A stretch of 64,000 nucleotides of DNA from Granulicella paludicola (lineage in GTDB: Bacteria; Acidobacteriota; Terriglobia; Terriglobales; Acidobacteriaceae), in the NCBI RefSeq assembly GCF_025685545.1, contig NZ_JAGSYC010000021.1, positions 1-64,000 of the forward strand. The letters run 5' to 3'. The notes beneath the pieces were generated by a model. The model did not search any database. It was not told the DNA's origin and saw nothing but the letters and a program-made list of their open reading frames with translations. Made by a program: the position numbers and the translations under genes. The stretch's first letter is position 1. Every line of letters begins with the position of its first letter. Of this stretch, positions 35,161-43,405 are shown piece after piece.

Positions 35161-37917
35161 TCAAAGGCCTAAACCGAATCCCATACTCAACTCCACGTCG
35201 TGCTTCGGCGTTACGATCTTCGGTTGATGTAAATTAACAGCCTGTTCCGGCTTGTAGGCGCTCTGGTGCGAAACATCATGCCCTAATACCTTTGGCAACT
35301 TCTCCAAACTATCAGTAAATATTTGTGCGTCGAATTGGCCGCGCGAGATCGAGACATATGCCATGCGGCTGTTGAGCAAATCCTTTGCAGCAAGCTCCGT
35401 GTCTACATTGACCAGCACACGCTCCGCAGTCTGGCCCTGGCTGGAGTAGCTGGTTACGGCGTAGCCGTGGTCAAGATGCGGATGGTGTTGCGGATTGAAA
35501 TCGATGTGGCGCTCATCGTCCAGCCTCAACCGCATCAGTCCATCCCGTCCGATACTCTCCACGGTTCCCAAGTCACGATTCGCAATCTTCAGCTCACGGC
35601 TGGGCGCAGTGAACTGTACTCGATCACCCACCGAAAACTTCCTCTCCTGCTCCCGGTAGACGGAGACTCCAACTTGGCGGCGCGGGTCATAGGTAGTCTG
35701 ATCCCCATTCGCCCGTGCCACGGTCAGAGTATTCTCCTGGGCATTCACAGCGAGGACGCGTGTGTATTCACCCTTCTCGATACCGGTCTCTTTCGATGAG
35801 CGCGAGTACCGCAAGATGTCATCGACCTGGTATCGCTGCGCCCAACTGCGGTCCGCACCAGTCATCTCCTGACGCGGAACAAGCGTCCGCACGGAATGCT
35901 CTTGCTTGCTCACAGCACCACGCGATTGCAGCTCATCGTGTATCCGCTGATTGATCTCACTGCGGGAACGATTGTCCGGCGAAACAACCAATGTTCCGGC
36001 GGGAGACTTTGCATACTCTCGCGCAATGGCCGCGATACGTTCATCATGTCCCTTTACCTGATGCACACGGCCCTGCTGGTCAAGGCTTTCGACGGCGGCT
36101 CCGACCTGGCCGCGAGCCAACTGTTCGACGACCTGTTTCAACTCTGGATCGGGCTGGCGAACGATGTCATTCAAAGTGGCCGTCCGCATCCCGGCTTCCT
36201 GTAACTGAGCGAACGGACGCCCCGCTTCAACGGCCTCATGTTGGCGGCTGTCTCCAACCAACAGCACGCGATCGTTCCGATGGAGACGTTCGATGAATTC
36301 GTGCATCTGGCGCGTAGACGCAAGCGAGGATTCGTCGAGCACATATAAGCGCTTCTCTCCTGTGTCCGGTTGCGCCCCTTTGGCAAGATGACGCTGGAGA
36401 GTTGAGGTCTCCATGCCGGCCTCGGCCAGCTTGTGTGCAGCGCGAGAGGTCGGCGCAAATCCTTCCACCCTGTAGCCCTGCGCTTCAGCACCCTCGCGGA
36501 CAACGGAGAGCGTCGTTGTCTTGCCTGCACCGGCAACGCCATCTAAGCCGACAATCTTCTCGCGACTGATGAAGATCTCATCGACCGCCTTGCGTTGGGA
36601 ACGGTTCAACTCAGGATGACGATCTTCTGTCCAGATTCGTAACTGTGACGACACCAACATCGGATCGCTATAGCTCCACTGATTGCCGCGCTGCATATGG
36701 CCAACGATCTCTCGCTCCATCCGCATCATCTCTGCAGTCGTATACAACGGTGCTGCTCGGCCATCTGTTCTAGCAATCTCCCGAAACTCCCCACGCGCTA
36801 CCCGCTGTTCAAACTCCTGTCGCACCTGGCTGTAGGAAGCCTGTCCCATACTGCGGTCTATAGCCGCTTGCAGGATCGCGCGTTCGTCCTGAACAGCGGA
36901 GCGTTCAAAGACATGGTTGCGCGAATACGTCACTGACTGTTGCGCCGTCTTCTCCGGCTGCACAACATGCCGCTGTTCGTGTGCCTTTGCGACGACACGA
37001 TCCGCTTGATTGCCGAACCTAGCAGCAAGCTCACGGTGCTGTTCCAAGACTTCTTCAGGCGAATGGAGTTCCTTGCTATCGCGGGTACGATGAGCGGCAA
37101 CCTGCGCCGCGCCCGCACCTTCTCTTCCAGTCTCCTGCAGGTGTTCTTTGATCTGCACACGACGCGGACTCGACGCCTCCAGATACTCTTGCGAATATCC
37201 TTTGATTTCAGGCTGCCCATGCTTGCCGCGTTCGATCTCGTAGCCGAGGCCCTGTAGCTTCAGCGCAAGCTCGGATCGGTAAACGGTAGTCGCATACTGT
37301 TGCGACTGGAATAAGCTGCGCTCTTGCAACGCGCGCGTCTGCCCATTCTCCCGTTCGGTCACGTTGAAAACGACCGCATGTGTGTGAAGCTGTGGTGCAG
37401 CATAGCCGTCTACGGGACGCGCGGTGTCATGCTCGAAGGTTGCGGCAACGAACTTGCCTGTTGTCTCTGGCGCATGGACGTTACCAATGCGAGCCTGTGT
37501 ATACCGTTCCAACTCCTGCAATGCCACGCGGACACTTTCGCGGTGCGCTTCACGCACGCGATCATCGCCACCCACAAGGGCCGTAAGCGAAACAGACTTG
37601 GGTGCGGAGAACGTCGCATCCCACCCTGCTCGATGTTCCGAACTGGTGATCTGCTTGCCGTACTGATTCTCGTAGGTCCTTGCGGGCTGATGCTTGACGA
37701 GCTGCACGTCATTCGCTGGATGCCGTCCTTCGCTCAATCGAGCAAACTCTTCAGCGCCTACATTGCCATGCAAGCCCCACTCCTTGGCGAGGCTCCCCTG
37801 CCACTCGCTATGCCCCTGCTGGTCTCTGCTCCAGTAGTTCTGTCGTTCGGAGGTGAACTCGCGCGCGTGGTACGTTCGTGCTTGTCCAGCAGATAGCGAT
37901 TTAGAGATAGTCAACAT
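35161..37917 (-). CDS. MobF-family conjugative relaxase (TrwC/TraI-like)
   Basis: From ATG 37917 the 918-residue protein starts MLTISKSLSAGQARTYHARE. The relaxase domain (1-300) shows the catalytic Tyr region (Y16 and Y28), FSAPKSVSL and the metal-binding H163, H178, H180 (PQLHTHAVVFN). The C-terminal RecD-like helicase has Walker A GVAGAGKTTT at about 458, DESSLASTRQMHEF and GYAVTSYSSQGQT. It would nick oriT, attach covalently to DNA and unwind it during conjugation. The ATG 15 codons further upstream precedes a Cys-containing stretch atypical of TrwC. I see no mating-pair or coupling ATPase gene in the window, so the element is probably mobilisable rather than self-transmissible. Confidence 0.94.
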   Translation of the reverse strand: MLTISKSLSAGQARTYHAREFTSERQNYWSRDQQGHSEWQGSLAKEWGLHGNVGAEEFARLSEGRHPANDVQLVKHQPARTYENQYGKQITSSEHRAGWDATFSAPKSVSLTALVGGDDRVREAHRESVRVALQELERYTQARIGNVHAPETTGKFVAATFEHDTARPVDGYAAPQLHTHAVVFNVTERENGQTRALQERSLFQSQQYATTVYRSELALKLQGLGYEIERGKHGQPEIKGYSQEYLEASSPRRVQIKEHLQETGREGAGAAQVAAHRTRDSKELHSPEEVLEQHRELAARFGNQADRVVAKAHEQRHVVQPEKTAQQSVTYSRNHVFERSAVQDERAILQAAIDRSMGQASYSQVRQEFEQRVARGEFREIARTDGRAAPLYTTAEMMRMEREIVGHMQRGNQWSYSDPMLVSSQLRIWTEDRHPELNRSQRKAVDEIFISREKIVGLDGVAGAGKTTTLSVVREGAEAQGYRVEGFAPTSRAAHKLAEAGMETSTLQRHLAKGAQPDTGEKRLYVLDESSLASTRQMHEFIERLHRNDRVLLVGDSRQHEAVEAGRPFAQLQEAGMRTATLNDIVRQPDPELKQVVEQLARGQVGAAVESLDQQGRVHQVKGHDERIAAIAREYAKSPAGTLVVSPDNRSRSEINQRIHDELQSRGAVSKQEHSVRTLVPRQEMTGADRSWAQRYQVDDILRYSRSSKETGIEKGEYTRVLAVNAQENTLTVARANGDQTTYDPRRQVGVSVYREQERKFSVGDRVQFTAPSRELKIANRDLGTVESIGRDGLMRLRLDDERHIDFNPQHHPHLDHGYAVTSYSSQGQTAERVLVNVDTELAAKDLLNSRMAYVSISRGQFDAQIFTDSLEKLPKVLGHDVSHQSAYKPEQAVNLHQPKIVTPKHDVELSMGFGLGL

Positions 37918-38374
37918 ACCTTGGCCCGTGAGACAGCAGATAGTTACTGTCTTGATTCCCATCGTAGCCGAGATTTGTGGATAAGTGGGTCCTTATTGCA
38001 AACTATTTTTCTGTTTATGCTCGCTAAAACCCCTATGGATATTGGTTATTTCTATCTTATCCAAACCCATTAGTGGAGTAATCGACAAGTAATTCGAGTG
38101 GCAATTACTCGATCAAAAGAAGAGTTATAGCTAACTCAATAGAGGCTTGAGAACAGTCTCAAAGAAGACATTCGTCGTGAGTCCCAACTGCTGTATTCAA
38201 TGCTCGATGCGGGACGTTCAGCCTCTCAAATAGCTTCTCGTCAAGCAGCCCTTTGAAGCGAGTTAGAGGGAGACTAGCAGGAAGGCTGTCTATGCTGTTT
38301 CAAGCTGAGTAAAGAGATGCGAAGTTGGTCGGCGATATGACCGCGATGACTCCGGGACATCAGAGGTTTATTTG
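37918..38374. other. AT-rich gene-free segment next to the relaxase gene, candidate oriT
   Basis: About 450 bases with no credible gene lie between the relaxase start and the preceding minus-strand gene. The segment is clearly more AT-rich than its surroundings. It contains GAGTAAT (38076-38082) inverted as ATTACTC (38104-38110), and GGATA...TATCC arms near 38035-38063. MobF oriT sites usually lie beside the relaxase gene and contain such inverted repeats near nic. I cannot identify the nic site itself. Confidence 0.4.
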
Positions 38375-39280
38375 CTACTCAATCCACTTCGATTCGTCCC
38401 ACGGTTCTGACGGCGCCTGTGCCGCATCCGATGCTGACAATCCAGGGAAGATAGTCCGTCGCTGGGACGGTGGTTTTGCAGGGTTCGAAGTGAGTGGAGT
38501 TGCCGGTTGCCGTGCAGTGGGAACCTGGTCTCGAACTTCCTTCGATACTGGTTGCGAACTCCAGCGAAGACTCTGTGCATTTGAGGACTTGTTGAGACTG
38601 GATCGACGGCTAATTGCAGCACTTAAGTTCGACCATGTGAGCTGAGTTTTTCTCTCATTGATCCAACGGGTAATTTGCGACCGAATTCGAGCGACAATCC
38701 CATCTCGATTGGCTGGCCAATCTTCTCCATATTCCGATGACCACTTTGGCTCCGAAACCTCTCGTCGAAGTCGTCTCCACTCTTCCCCAATCTCGTCCTT
38801 CATCATGAACGCCAGATACGCAACGACTACCCAGGTCGCAACACCATAGACCAACGGTTCATTCATCAGTTGACGAAACGTTTTGCCATCGTAGAAATCT
38901 TCGCGCAGGAGCATTTCGAGTTCGGAGGAATCCATGCTCTCCGGGGGAGTTCTCTCTATACCCGTCCATCCTTGTTCAGCAGCCGCAAACGTGAGTGCCA
39001 AAGGGAGATCATTTTGGCTTCCTTCGGTGACATCGAAGGCGAACAGCCAATGTCTTTTACGGCCCGGAGCCGTCTCCATGAGCCATCGGATTTGAGTCAG
39101 AGCATTGGGTTGATTTGCAGTCTCGGAGCTGTGCCAATATGCCGCCAAGTAGTACCGTTGAAGTGGCTGGACTTCCCACTGAACCCATGCCCAGAAGCCG
39201 AGCAATGGCAGGCATGGAAGAAGAGTCAAGATCAACGCGATCCGCCAAGGAAATGCAAACCGAATGCGGGATAGTTTCAT
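38375..39280 (-). CDS. Two-span membrane protein of the mobilisation region, function unknown
   Basis: The 301-residue protein has a basic N-terminus, a TM at about 12-34 (WRIALILTLLPCLPLLGFWAW), a periplasmic loop of about 100 residues and a second TM at about 143-160 (YGVATWVVVAYLAFMM). A cytoplasmic Ser/Arg-rich tail follows. The layout (two TMs around a periplasmic domain, then cytosol) resembles the N-terminal part of conjugative coupling proteins, but no ATPase domain is present. It may be a truncated coupling protein or a separate partner. Its start overlaps the stop of the RHH protein gene (TAATG). Confidence 0.6.
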   Translation of the reverse strand: MKLSRIRFAFPWRIALILTLLPCLPLLGFWAWVQWEVQPLQRYYLAAYWHSSETANQPNALTQIRWLMETAPGRKRHWLFAFDVTEGSQNDLPLALTFAAAEQGWTGIERTPPESMDSSELEMLLREDFYDGKTFRQLMNEPLVYGVATWVVVAYLAFMMKDEIGEEWRRLRREVSEPKWSSEYGEDWPANRDGIVARIRSQITRWINERKTQLTWSNLSAAISRRSSLNKSSNAQSLRWSSQPVSKEVRDQVPTARQPATPLTSNPAKPPSQRRTIFPGLSASDAAQAPSEPWDESKWIE

Positions 39281-39699
39281 TACGGCTTGTCCGTGGGTTT
39301 GGGACTCTTCCGGCGACGCCTTTCGGCCATGTAATCTTGCGCTCTTTGCTCCTTAATGGAATCCGAATAGGCTGACATCTTACGCAAGTCTTCGGTAGTC
39401 AATGGGCCTTCTGATGCTCCTGCGAACAGATTCAACATGAGGGAGCGCATCCCCATCATTTCAGCAAGGAGTATCTGGTCGGTCTGTTCGTCGTGATGGG
39501 TGCCACGGGCCTGCGCCAAAGCTGCCTCACGCAGCCATTCCCCAACCTTCTTCCCGGCGATTCCAGCCGCCGCTTCCACCTCACCGAATTCAGCTTCGGT
39601 CAGACGAGTAGCGATCGACCTTCCCCTGGCAGTTTCGTTACCAGATCGACCAGGGGCAGGTTGAGCGTTTGTTTGCGTCTTGTCGATAGAAGAGGCCAT
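39280..39699 (-). CDS. Ribbon-helix-helix relaxosome accessory protein (MobC-like)
   Basis: From the ATG at 39699 the 139-residue protein has a disordered start (MASSIDKTQTNAQPAPG) and a ribbon-helix-helix or MobC-type domain (SIATRLTEAEFGEVEAAAGI, then KKVGEWLREAALAQARG) at about 28-65. A coiled tail with AEMMGMRSLMLNLFAG and a basic C-terminus follow. Such proteins bind oriT and help the relaxase melt DNA. The reading frame is open to 39855, but the extra residues look unlike protein. It is coupled to the downstream membrane protein gene. Confidence 0.7.
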   Translation of the reverse strand: MASSIDKTQTNAQPAPGRSGNETARGRSIATRLTEAEFGEVEAAAGIAGKKVGEWLREAALAQARGTHHDEQTDQILLAEMMGMRSLMLNLFAGASEGPLTTEDLRKMSAYSDSIKEQRAQDYMAERRRRKSPKPTDKP

Positions 39700-40021
39700 T
39701 GGTATACCGTGCCGCCATGCGCGTACTGCAACTTTGGATGCGGTCGCATCTTCCAGCGGTATCCACTCGATCCGCGACGCTTTCCCTCGTACTACCCCCG
39801 GCAATTTGGGCCGTTTACAAATGAAAACGCCAGAAAGCTGTTTTATTGAAAACAAAGGAGTTCCCGCACGTAAACGAATCGGTGCTTTGCAGTTCCCTAT
39901 TGGGGATGACGTGTCAGCCTTACACCCGCTGCGCAGCAGCGTGCCTTTCGCATTTAGCTATACGGGCGCGGACGAGACCGACAGGAGAAGTTCGCTCCGC
40001 TATTGTGCGGGGGTGGACTAG
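39700..40021. other. Gene-free stretch in the island
   Basis: About 320 bases lie between the RHH gene and the broken DUF429 gene. I see only a GC-rich self-complementary patch, CCGCTGCGCAGCAGCG, near 39930-39945, and no convincing gene or promoter. Confidence 0.4.
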
Positions 40022-40817
40022 TCACATTACGCCAAGAATCCACCCCTCGATCTGAGCAAACAGGCGGTCTGCTTCAGATAGAGGCGGACTGGCAAAGGTC
40101 GCTAGCGATCCGTTGCTGTCTGCCTGTCTCATCCATGCTGCGATGGAGTAGGCGTCGTGTTGATGACTGTCGCGGCTCCCCTGGGCAAAGCTCCTACTCC
40201 AAAGCGCTGGATAGACCTCCGCCACAACCGACTTCCCCACTGGCAACTGCCATCCTTCGAAGGGCCAGAAGTGATACGACCGTCTGCTTTCAAATCGATA
40301 TATCGCAGCCAAGGGAGACCGCTGTGAGTAGACTTCGCAACTGACCCTTGCACGTCAAAATGAAAGACCGACTTCGCACCCCGAGCACGGATTTCGGTAA
40401 CGCGCCTCCACCTCGCATTACCGGATCGAGCAGTTGCATCATCGCATACTCCATCGCGAACAAAATCGACATAGGTATGGTCATCATCTGTCGGCCAATG
40501 ACGTTGAAAGTCTTTCAGAAAGGCTCTCCAATCGAGCGGCAAACCATGCTCTGTGAAGTACCTGAGCGGGAAAGAAAAGCCGTGGTCGATGCCGACAAGC
40601 GTCGGGACATCTTCGGACAAAACCTCCGTCAACCATTCTGCGATCCCGCGCCGTGTCCAATACTTCCTCGCACTAGGGGCGGCTGGACTTCAACCGGCGG
40701 CGAGTTTCTGTCCGCGACATATACATGCAAGCCTTTGAGGCTTGCCACAGGGGTTTCCGCACCGGAATAGTCCACCCCGACATACCTCTCTCGAATGCCA
40801 ATGGCGCATCCAATCAA
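40022..40817 (-). pseudogene. DUF429-type predicted RNase-H-fold protein, broken by two frameshifts
   Basis: Three minus-strand frames read consecutively give one protein. The first is RYVGVDYSGAETPVASLKG to about 40690. A second frame has ARKYWTRRGIAEWLTEVLSE and VGIDHGFSFPLRYFTEHGLP down to PWLRYI near 40300. A third has YHFWPFEGWQLPVGK, AEVYPALWSRSF and IEGWILGVM to 40022. VGVDYSGAE and VGIDHGFSFP are the acidic motifs of the DUF429 family, which is related to RNase H-like nucleases. The intact gene would encode about 260 residues. Either it has decayed after transfer or the assembly holds two indels. Its native role is not known. Confidence 0.75.
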
Positions 40818-40950
40818 TCACCTCTGACAACTCTGTGTGGGCTTCACCATAGATCAAATCTCCAGGTCAACGGAGCCCCTACAATCTGCAGTATCAACTT
40901 CCTCTTCTCGTCGTGCTGTTTCATGACCGTTAAGGCCAGCCACGCGTCAG

Positions 40951-42000
40951 CTACTTGATTGTGTAGCGTGCCCCGCGCCCCTGCCCGACCTGATGCAGAT
41001 ATTGTTGTTCCGCCAGCTTCTTGACGTGCACCTTGATGGTGTTGCGGTTTGCGCCGGTCGAGTCCTCAATTTCCTTGACGGTGACTTCGCCGCGCGTCTT
41101 CGCCAGCTCCAGTATCTGGCGAGAAAGCGCGGGCAGGGATGAGCGAAGAGCCTGCTCCTCCTTTACCTTCGCCGCGAGATTGTTTTTCTGCTTTGCCATC
41201 GTCTTCAGGAAAAAGACCAGCCACGCTTCCCAGTTCTGCTCTTCTTTGCGGATCGTTTGTTGAGTCCTGCGGAGGGCCAGGTAATAGCTGTCCTTGTTCT
41301 GCTCAACCACGCCTTCCATAGAGCTGTAGGGGACGTAGCTGTACCCGGCCCGCAGCAGCAGCAGGGTCGTTAGCGCACGCGATAGCCTTCCATTGCCGTC
41401 CTTGAACGGATGAATGGCGAGGAACACCACAATGAAGATCCCAATCAGGATCAGAGGGTGATGGCTCTCCTCTTCCACGGCACGGTTGAACCAATCGACA
41501 AGGTCCTTCATCCATCCCGGCGTTTCAAACGGCGACGCCGTCTCGAAGACAACGCCCAGACTCTTGCCGTCAGGTCCGAATGCCTCGACGTGGTTCGTGA
41601 CGGTCTTGTACTGGCCGCGATGATCCTGATCCTTGGAACTGTATTTGAGGAGGACGCCGTGGAGCTGTTTTATGTGATTCTCGGTCGAAGCGATAGCCGC
41701 GTAGCCCTCGAAAATCATGTCCATCGCATCGGCGTAGCCCGCGACTTCCTCCTCGTCGCGGCTGGCAAATGACTTGGTATGGAGCCCGGAGAGCAGCTTC
41801 TCCACCTCCGCATCGCTGAGCTTCGACCCCTCAATACGGGTGGACGACCCCACGCTCTCAATGGTGGCAATACGCCGAAGCGTAGTAAGTTTCTCAGGGG
41901 CGAGGGTTTCAATGACCGTCCAGCGCCCCTTGAATTCGTCGATCTCGGCGATGAGCTTAAGGATTTCCGGGGTGATCGTAATGTTAGTGATGCGGTGCAT
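40951..42000 (-). CDS. Fic-domain protein with N-terminal inhibitory motif and C-terminal winged HTH
   Basis: The 349-residue protein carries the Fic catalytic loop HPFKDGNGRLSR (197-208), whose His transfers AMP or another NMP from a nucleotide to a target side chain. The inhibitory helix SSTRIEG (52-58) matches the [S/T]xxx[E/D][G/N] motif, so it is a class II, self-inhibited Fic. An N-terminal Fic_N-type domain precedes it. The C-terminal winged HTH (about 290-349, EVTVKEIEDSTGANRNTIKVHVKKLAEQQYL) suggests DNA binding and autoregulation. It lies near the right side of the island and may be a stand-alone toxin-like regulator. Confidence 0.93.
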   Translation of the reverse strand: MHRITNITITPEILKLIAEIDEFKGRWTVIETLAPEKLTTLRRIATIESVGSSTRIEGSKLSDAEVEKLLSGLHTKSFASRDEEEVAGYADAMDMIFEGYAAIASTENHIKQLHGVLLKYSSKDQDHRGQYKTVTNHVEAFGPDGKSLGVVFETASPFETPGWMKDLVDWFNRAVEEESHHPLILIGIFIVVFLAIHPFKDGNGRLSRALTTLLLLRAGYSYVPYSSMEGVVEQNKDSYYLALRRTQQTIRKEEQNWEAWLVFFLKTMAKQKNNLAAKVKEEQALRSSLPALSRQILELAKTRGEVTVKEIEDSTGANRNTIKVHVKKLAEQQYLHQVGQGRGARYTIK

Positions 42001-42005
42001 GGCTG

Positions 42006-42074
42006 ATATCCATTTTTACCCATTTATAGCCGTTTTGCACCCGATCATAGCAAATATCCGTTTCTACCCATTTT
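42006..42074 (-). promoter_or_regulatory. Direct repeats upstream of the Fic gene, candidate operator
   Basis: ATATCCATTTTTACCCATTT (42006-42025) and ATATCCGTTTCTACCCATTT (42054-42073) are two copies 48 bases apart. A third half-box, CACCCATTC, follows. They sit directly in front of the Fic start codon and are the likely target of its own winged HTH. Confidence 0.55.
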
Positions 42075-42158
42075 CACCCATTCGGCACAAGGGGCGGGGT
42101 GTGGCTCGTCGGCTTTGCTGCCTTCACCAGTCCTATCGCCCTCCCGCTGTTTCTTTTC

Positions 42159-42288
42159 CATGTGTTCTTCGGACACATGAGAAGAAGACATTCTTCTCAT
42201 ATTCAGCGCCTCACCCGGAGCGGAGGCGTCGGTCAAGGCTGCGCGATTTTGCGCGCCGCGCAGCGGGCGAAGCGCCTTGACGGACGCT
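42159..42288. repeat. Multi-hairpin element, copy B
   Basis: Same order of helices as copy A at 33810-33931. The first hairpin is CATGTGTTC-TTC-GGACACATG (42159-42179) and the second GAGAAGA-AGACAT-TCTTCTC (42179-42198). An optional CGCCTC/GAGGCG stem follows. A long-range stem pairs GTCAAGGC (42232-42239) with GCCTTGAC (42274-42281) and can be extended by GGCGTC/GACGCT. It encloses GCGCG-ATTTTG-CGCGC (42241-42256). The 18 bases AGCGCCTTGACGGACGCT are identical in both copies. Confidence 0.6.
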
Positions 42289-42327
42289 GATGCACGCAGT
42301 CATCATCGAACCCGTCTCCTGTGGGAT

Positions 42328-42495
42328 TTCCCTGCTAACAGGGAATAAATCGGTCGTATCGAAAAAACATTATCAGGGGAACAGGGATTCACAAAGCGTT
42401 ATCAGGGAATGTTTCTCGGAGCTTTTGGTTCCTCTATCTCGACGGCTTGGGGGGAGATGATGATTAGCGGCCATCCTGACGGTGACATTTCCCTG
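42328..42495. repeat. TTCCCTG/CAGGGAA box cluster near the presumed right end of the island
   Basis: TTCCCTG (42328-42334) faces CAGGGAA (42339-42345). Further boxes are CAGGGGA (42374-42380), CAGGGAT (42382-42388), CAGGGAA (42413-42419) and TTCCCTG (42489-42495). TTATCAGGG occurs twice. This looks like a protein-binding array or element end. No gene occupies 42289-42612. Confidence 0.55.
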
Positions 42496-42612
42496 CCCTA
42501 ATTGTTTTACCTGGACAGATCTCTCTTTAACAATAATGTTGAGCAAAAGGGGCGAAGACCCGCGGGAGCCCAAGCGAAAAGACACCCCAAACGGTCGGAA
42601 GCGGGAATTGCG

Positions 42613-43197
42613 CTATTTTGTCACCGGCTCGGGCTCTGCCTGCGATGGCAAATACTCCCGGCTCATTGTGACGTAGCCTTCGCGTGCTGTCTTCTTGCCA
42701 CGCTCGCGATAGAGTTCTTCCTCCTGCGGCTGCCATGTGTCGAGGCCGTCCACATAACGGTTGTACATGCAGAAAGCCGCTGCGATCAGGACTGTGTCGT
42801 GGATCTCCGTGTCCGTTGCGCCTTGCGCCCTTGCGGCGGTAACGTCTCCGGTCGTCACTTGCTTGCCGCCCATCTGCACCTTGGCAGCGATCACCAGCAG
42901 CGTCTTCAGCTTGTCGGAGATTTCTGCCGATTGGAAGTCAGCTTTCACGCGCTTCACGAGATCGTAATCGTCGTTCAGGCAGGCTGCGGCGATGGAGCCG
43001 TGAACCGTCTGGCAAAAATAGCAGTCGTTCAGGTAAGAGACGTAGGTCGCGATGAGTTCGCGGTCGCCCTGAGGTAGCGAGTTCGGCGCGTGCAGCAAAG
43101 CTTCTGCAAGTTCGTTGAGTGGCTTCGCTGTCTCCGGCCTAAATGCCATTGCGCTGCGGATGCCCTGTAGTCCTTGCGGCAAGTTGATATGAGGCAC
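42613..43197 (-). CDS. AhpD-like/carboxymuconolactone decarboxylase family protein
   Basis: The 194-residue all-helical protein has the redox motif CYFCQTVHG (CxxC...H) of the AhpD/CMD family and a second conserved segment, EIHDTVLIAAAFCMYNRYVDGL. Members act as peroxidase-type or decarboxylase-type enzymes. It is very similar to the protein at 48497-49054 (the same MPHI.LP start and VDGL..QP end) and related to the one at 46634-47221. It is divergent from the TonB receptor gene, sharing a 200-base regulatory gap. Confidence 0.88.
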   Translation of the reverse strand: MPHINLPQGLQGIRSAMAFRPETAKPLNELAEALLHAPNSLPQGDRELIATYVSYLNDCYFCQTVHGSIAAACLNDDYDLVKRVKADFQSAEISDKLKTLLVIAAKVQMGGKQVTTGDVTAARAQGATDTEIHDTVLIAAAFCMYNRYVDGLDTWQPQEEELYRERGKKTAREGYVTMSREYLPSQAEPEPVTK

Positions 43198-43250
43198 GGC
43201 GTCTCCTTTGGTTGCAGATGCGCGTCAAGCATACCTGAGGCGAGGCTTCC

Positions 43251-43379
43251 ATGAGTAGGTGGAACTTCCTCTCCACCTTCCGATGGATGACAGCCTTCTT
43301 CGTCGTCCGTAGGATTTCGCAGAACTTCAAACAACTCATCTCCTGCTGCCAAGTTTCTCCGCAGGTCTCAGTGTTGTGA
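43251..43379 (+). CDS. Candidate Cys-containing leader peptide upstream of a TonB receptor
   Basis: A 42-codon frame (ATG 43251; an internal ATG at 43287) ends with TGA 26 bases before the receptor start and contains the tandem TGC TGC pair in ISCCQVS. Unlike the other leaders in this window it has no clear promoter placed for leaderless initiation, so support rests on position, the Cys pair and the flanking switch-like repeats. Chance cannot be excluded. Confidence 0.35.
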   Translation: MSRWNFLSTFRWMTAFFVVRRISQNFKQLISCCQVSPQVSVL

Positions 43380-43389
43380 AGTTCCACCT
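43257..43389 (+). promoter_or_regulatory. Mutually exclusive hairpins around the leader peptide
   Basis: AGGTGGAACTTC (43257-43268) can pair locally as AGGTGGA/TCCACCT (43257-43263 with 43272-43278). It can instead pair over 12 perfect bp with GAAGTTCCACCT (43378-43389), which starts at the leader stop and ends just before the receptor's GGAG. The long pairing would compete with ribosome loading. Confidence 0.45.
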
Positions 43390-43405
43390 TTTCTGGAGTC
43401 ATCCT

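Noticed and set aside
35161-37962. Upstream start of the relaxase (15 more residues)
   Set aside because: MobF relaxases begin near the ML(T/S)I-type sequence with the catalytic Tyr about 16-28 residues in. The longer start adds an atypical Cys-rich stretch.
42159-42288. Reading the multi-hairpin element as an integron attC site
   Set aside because: No RYYYAAC/GTTRRRY core pair is present and the neighbouring recombinase is a tRNA-type integrase, not an integron integrase.
42301-42325. TCGAACCCG resembling a tRNA T-loop near the island's right side
   Set aside because: The flanks do not pair as a T-stem or acceptor stem, so it is not the missing tRNA-Glu(CTC) half.
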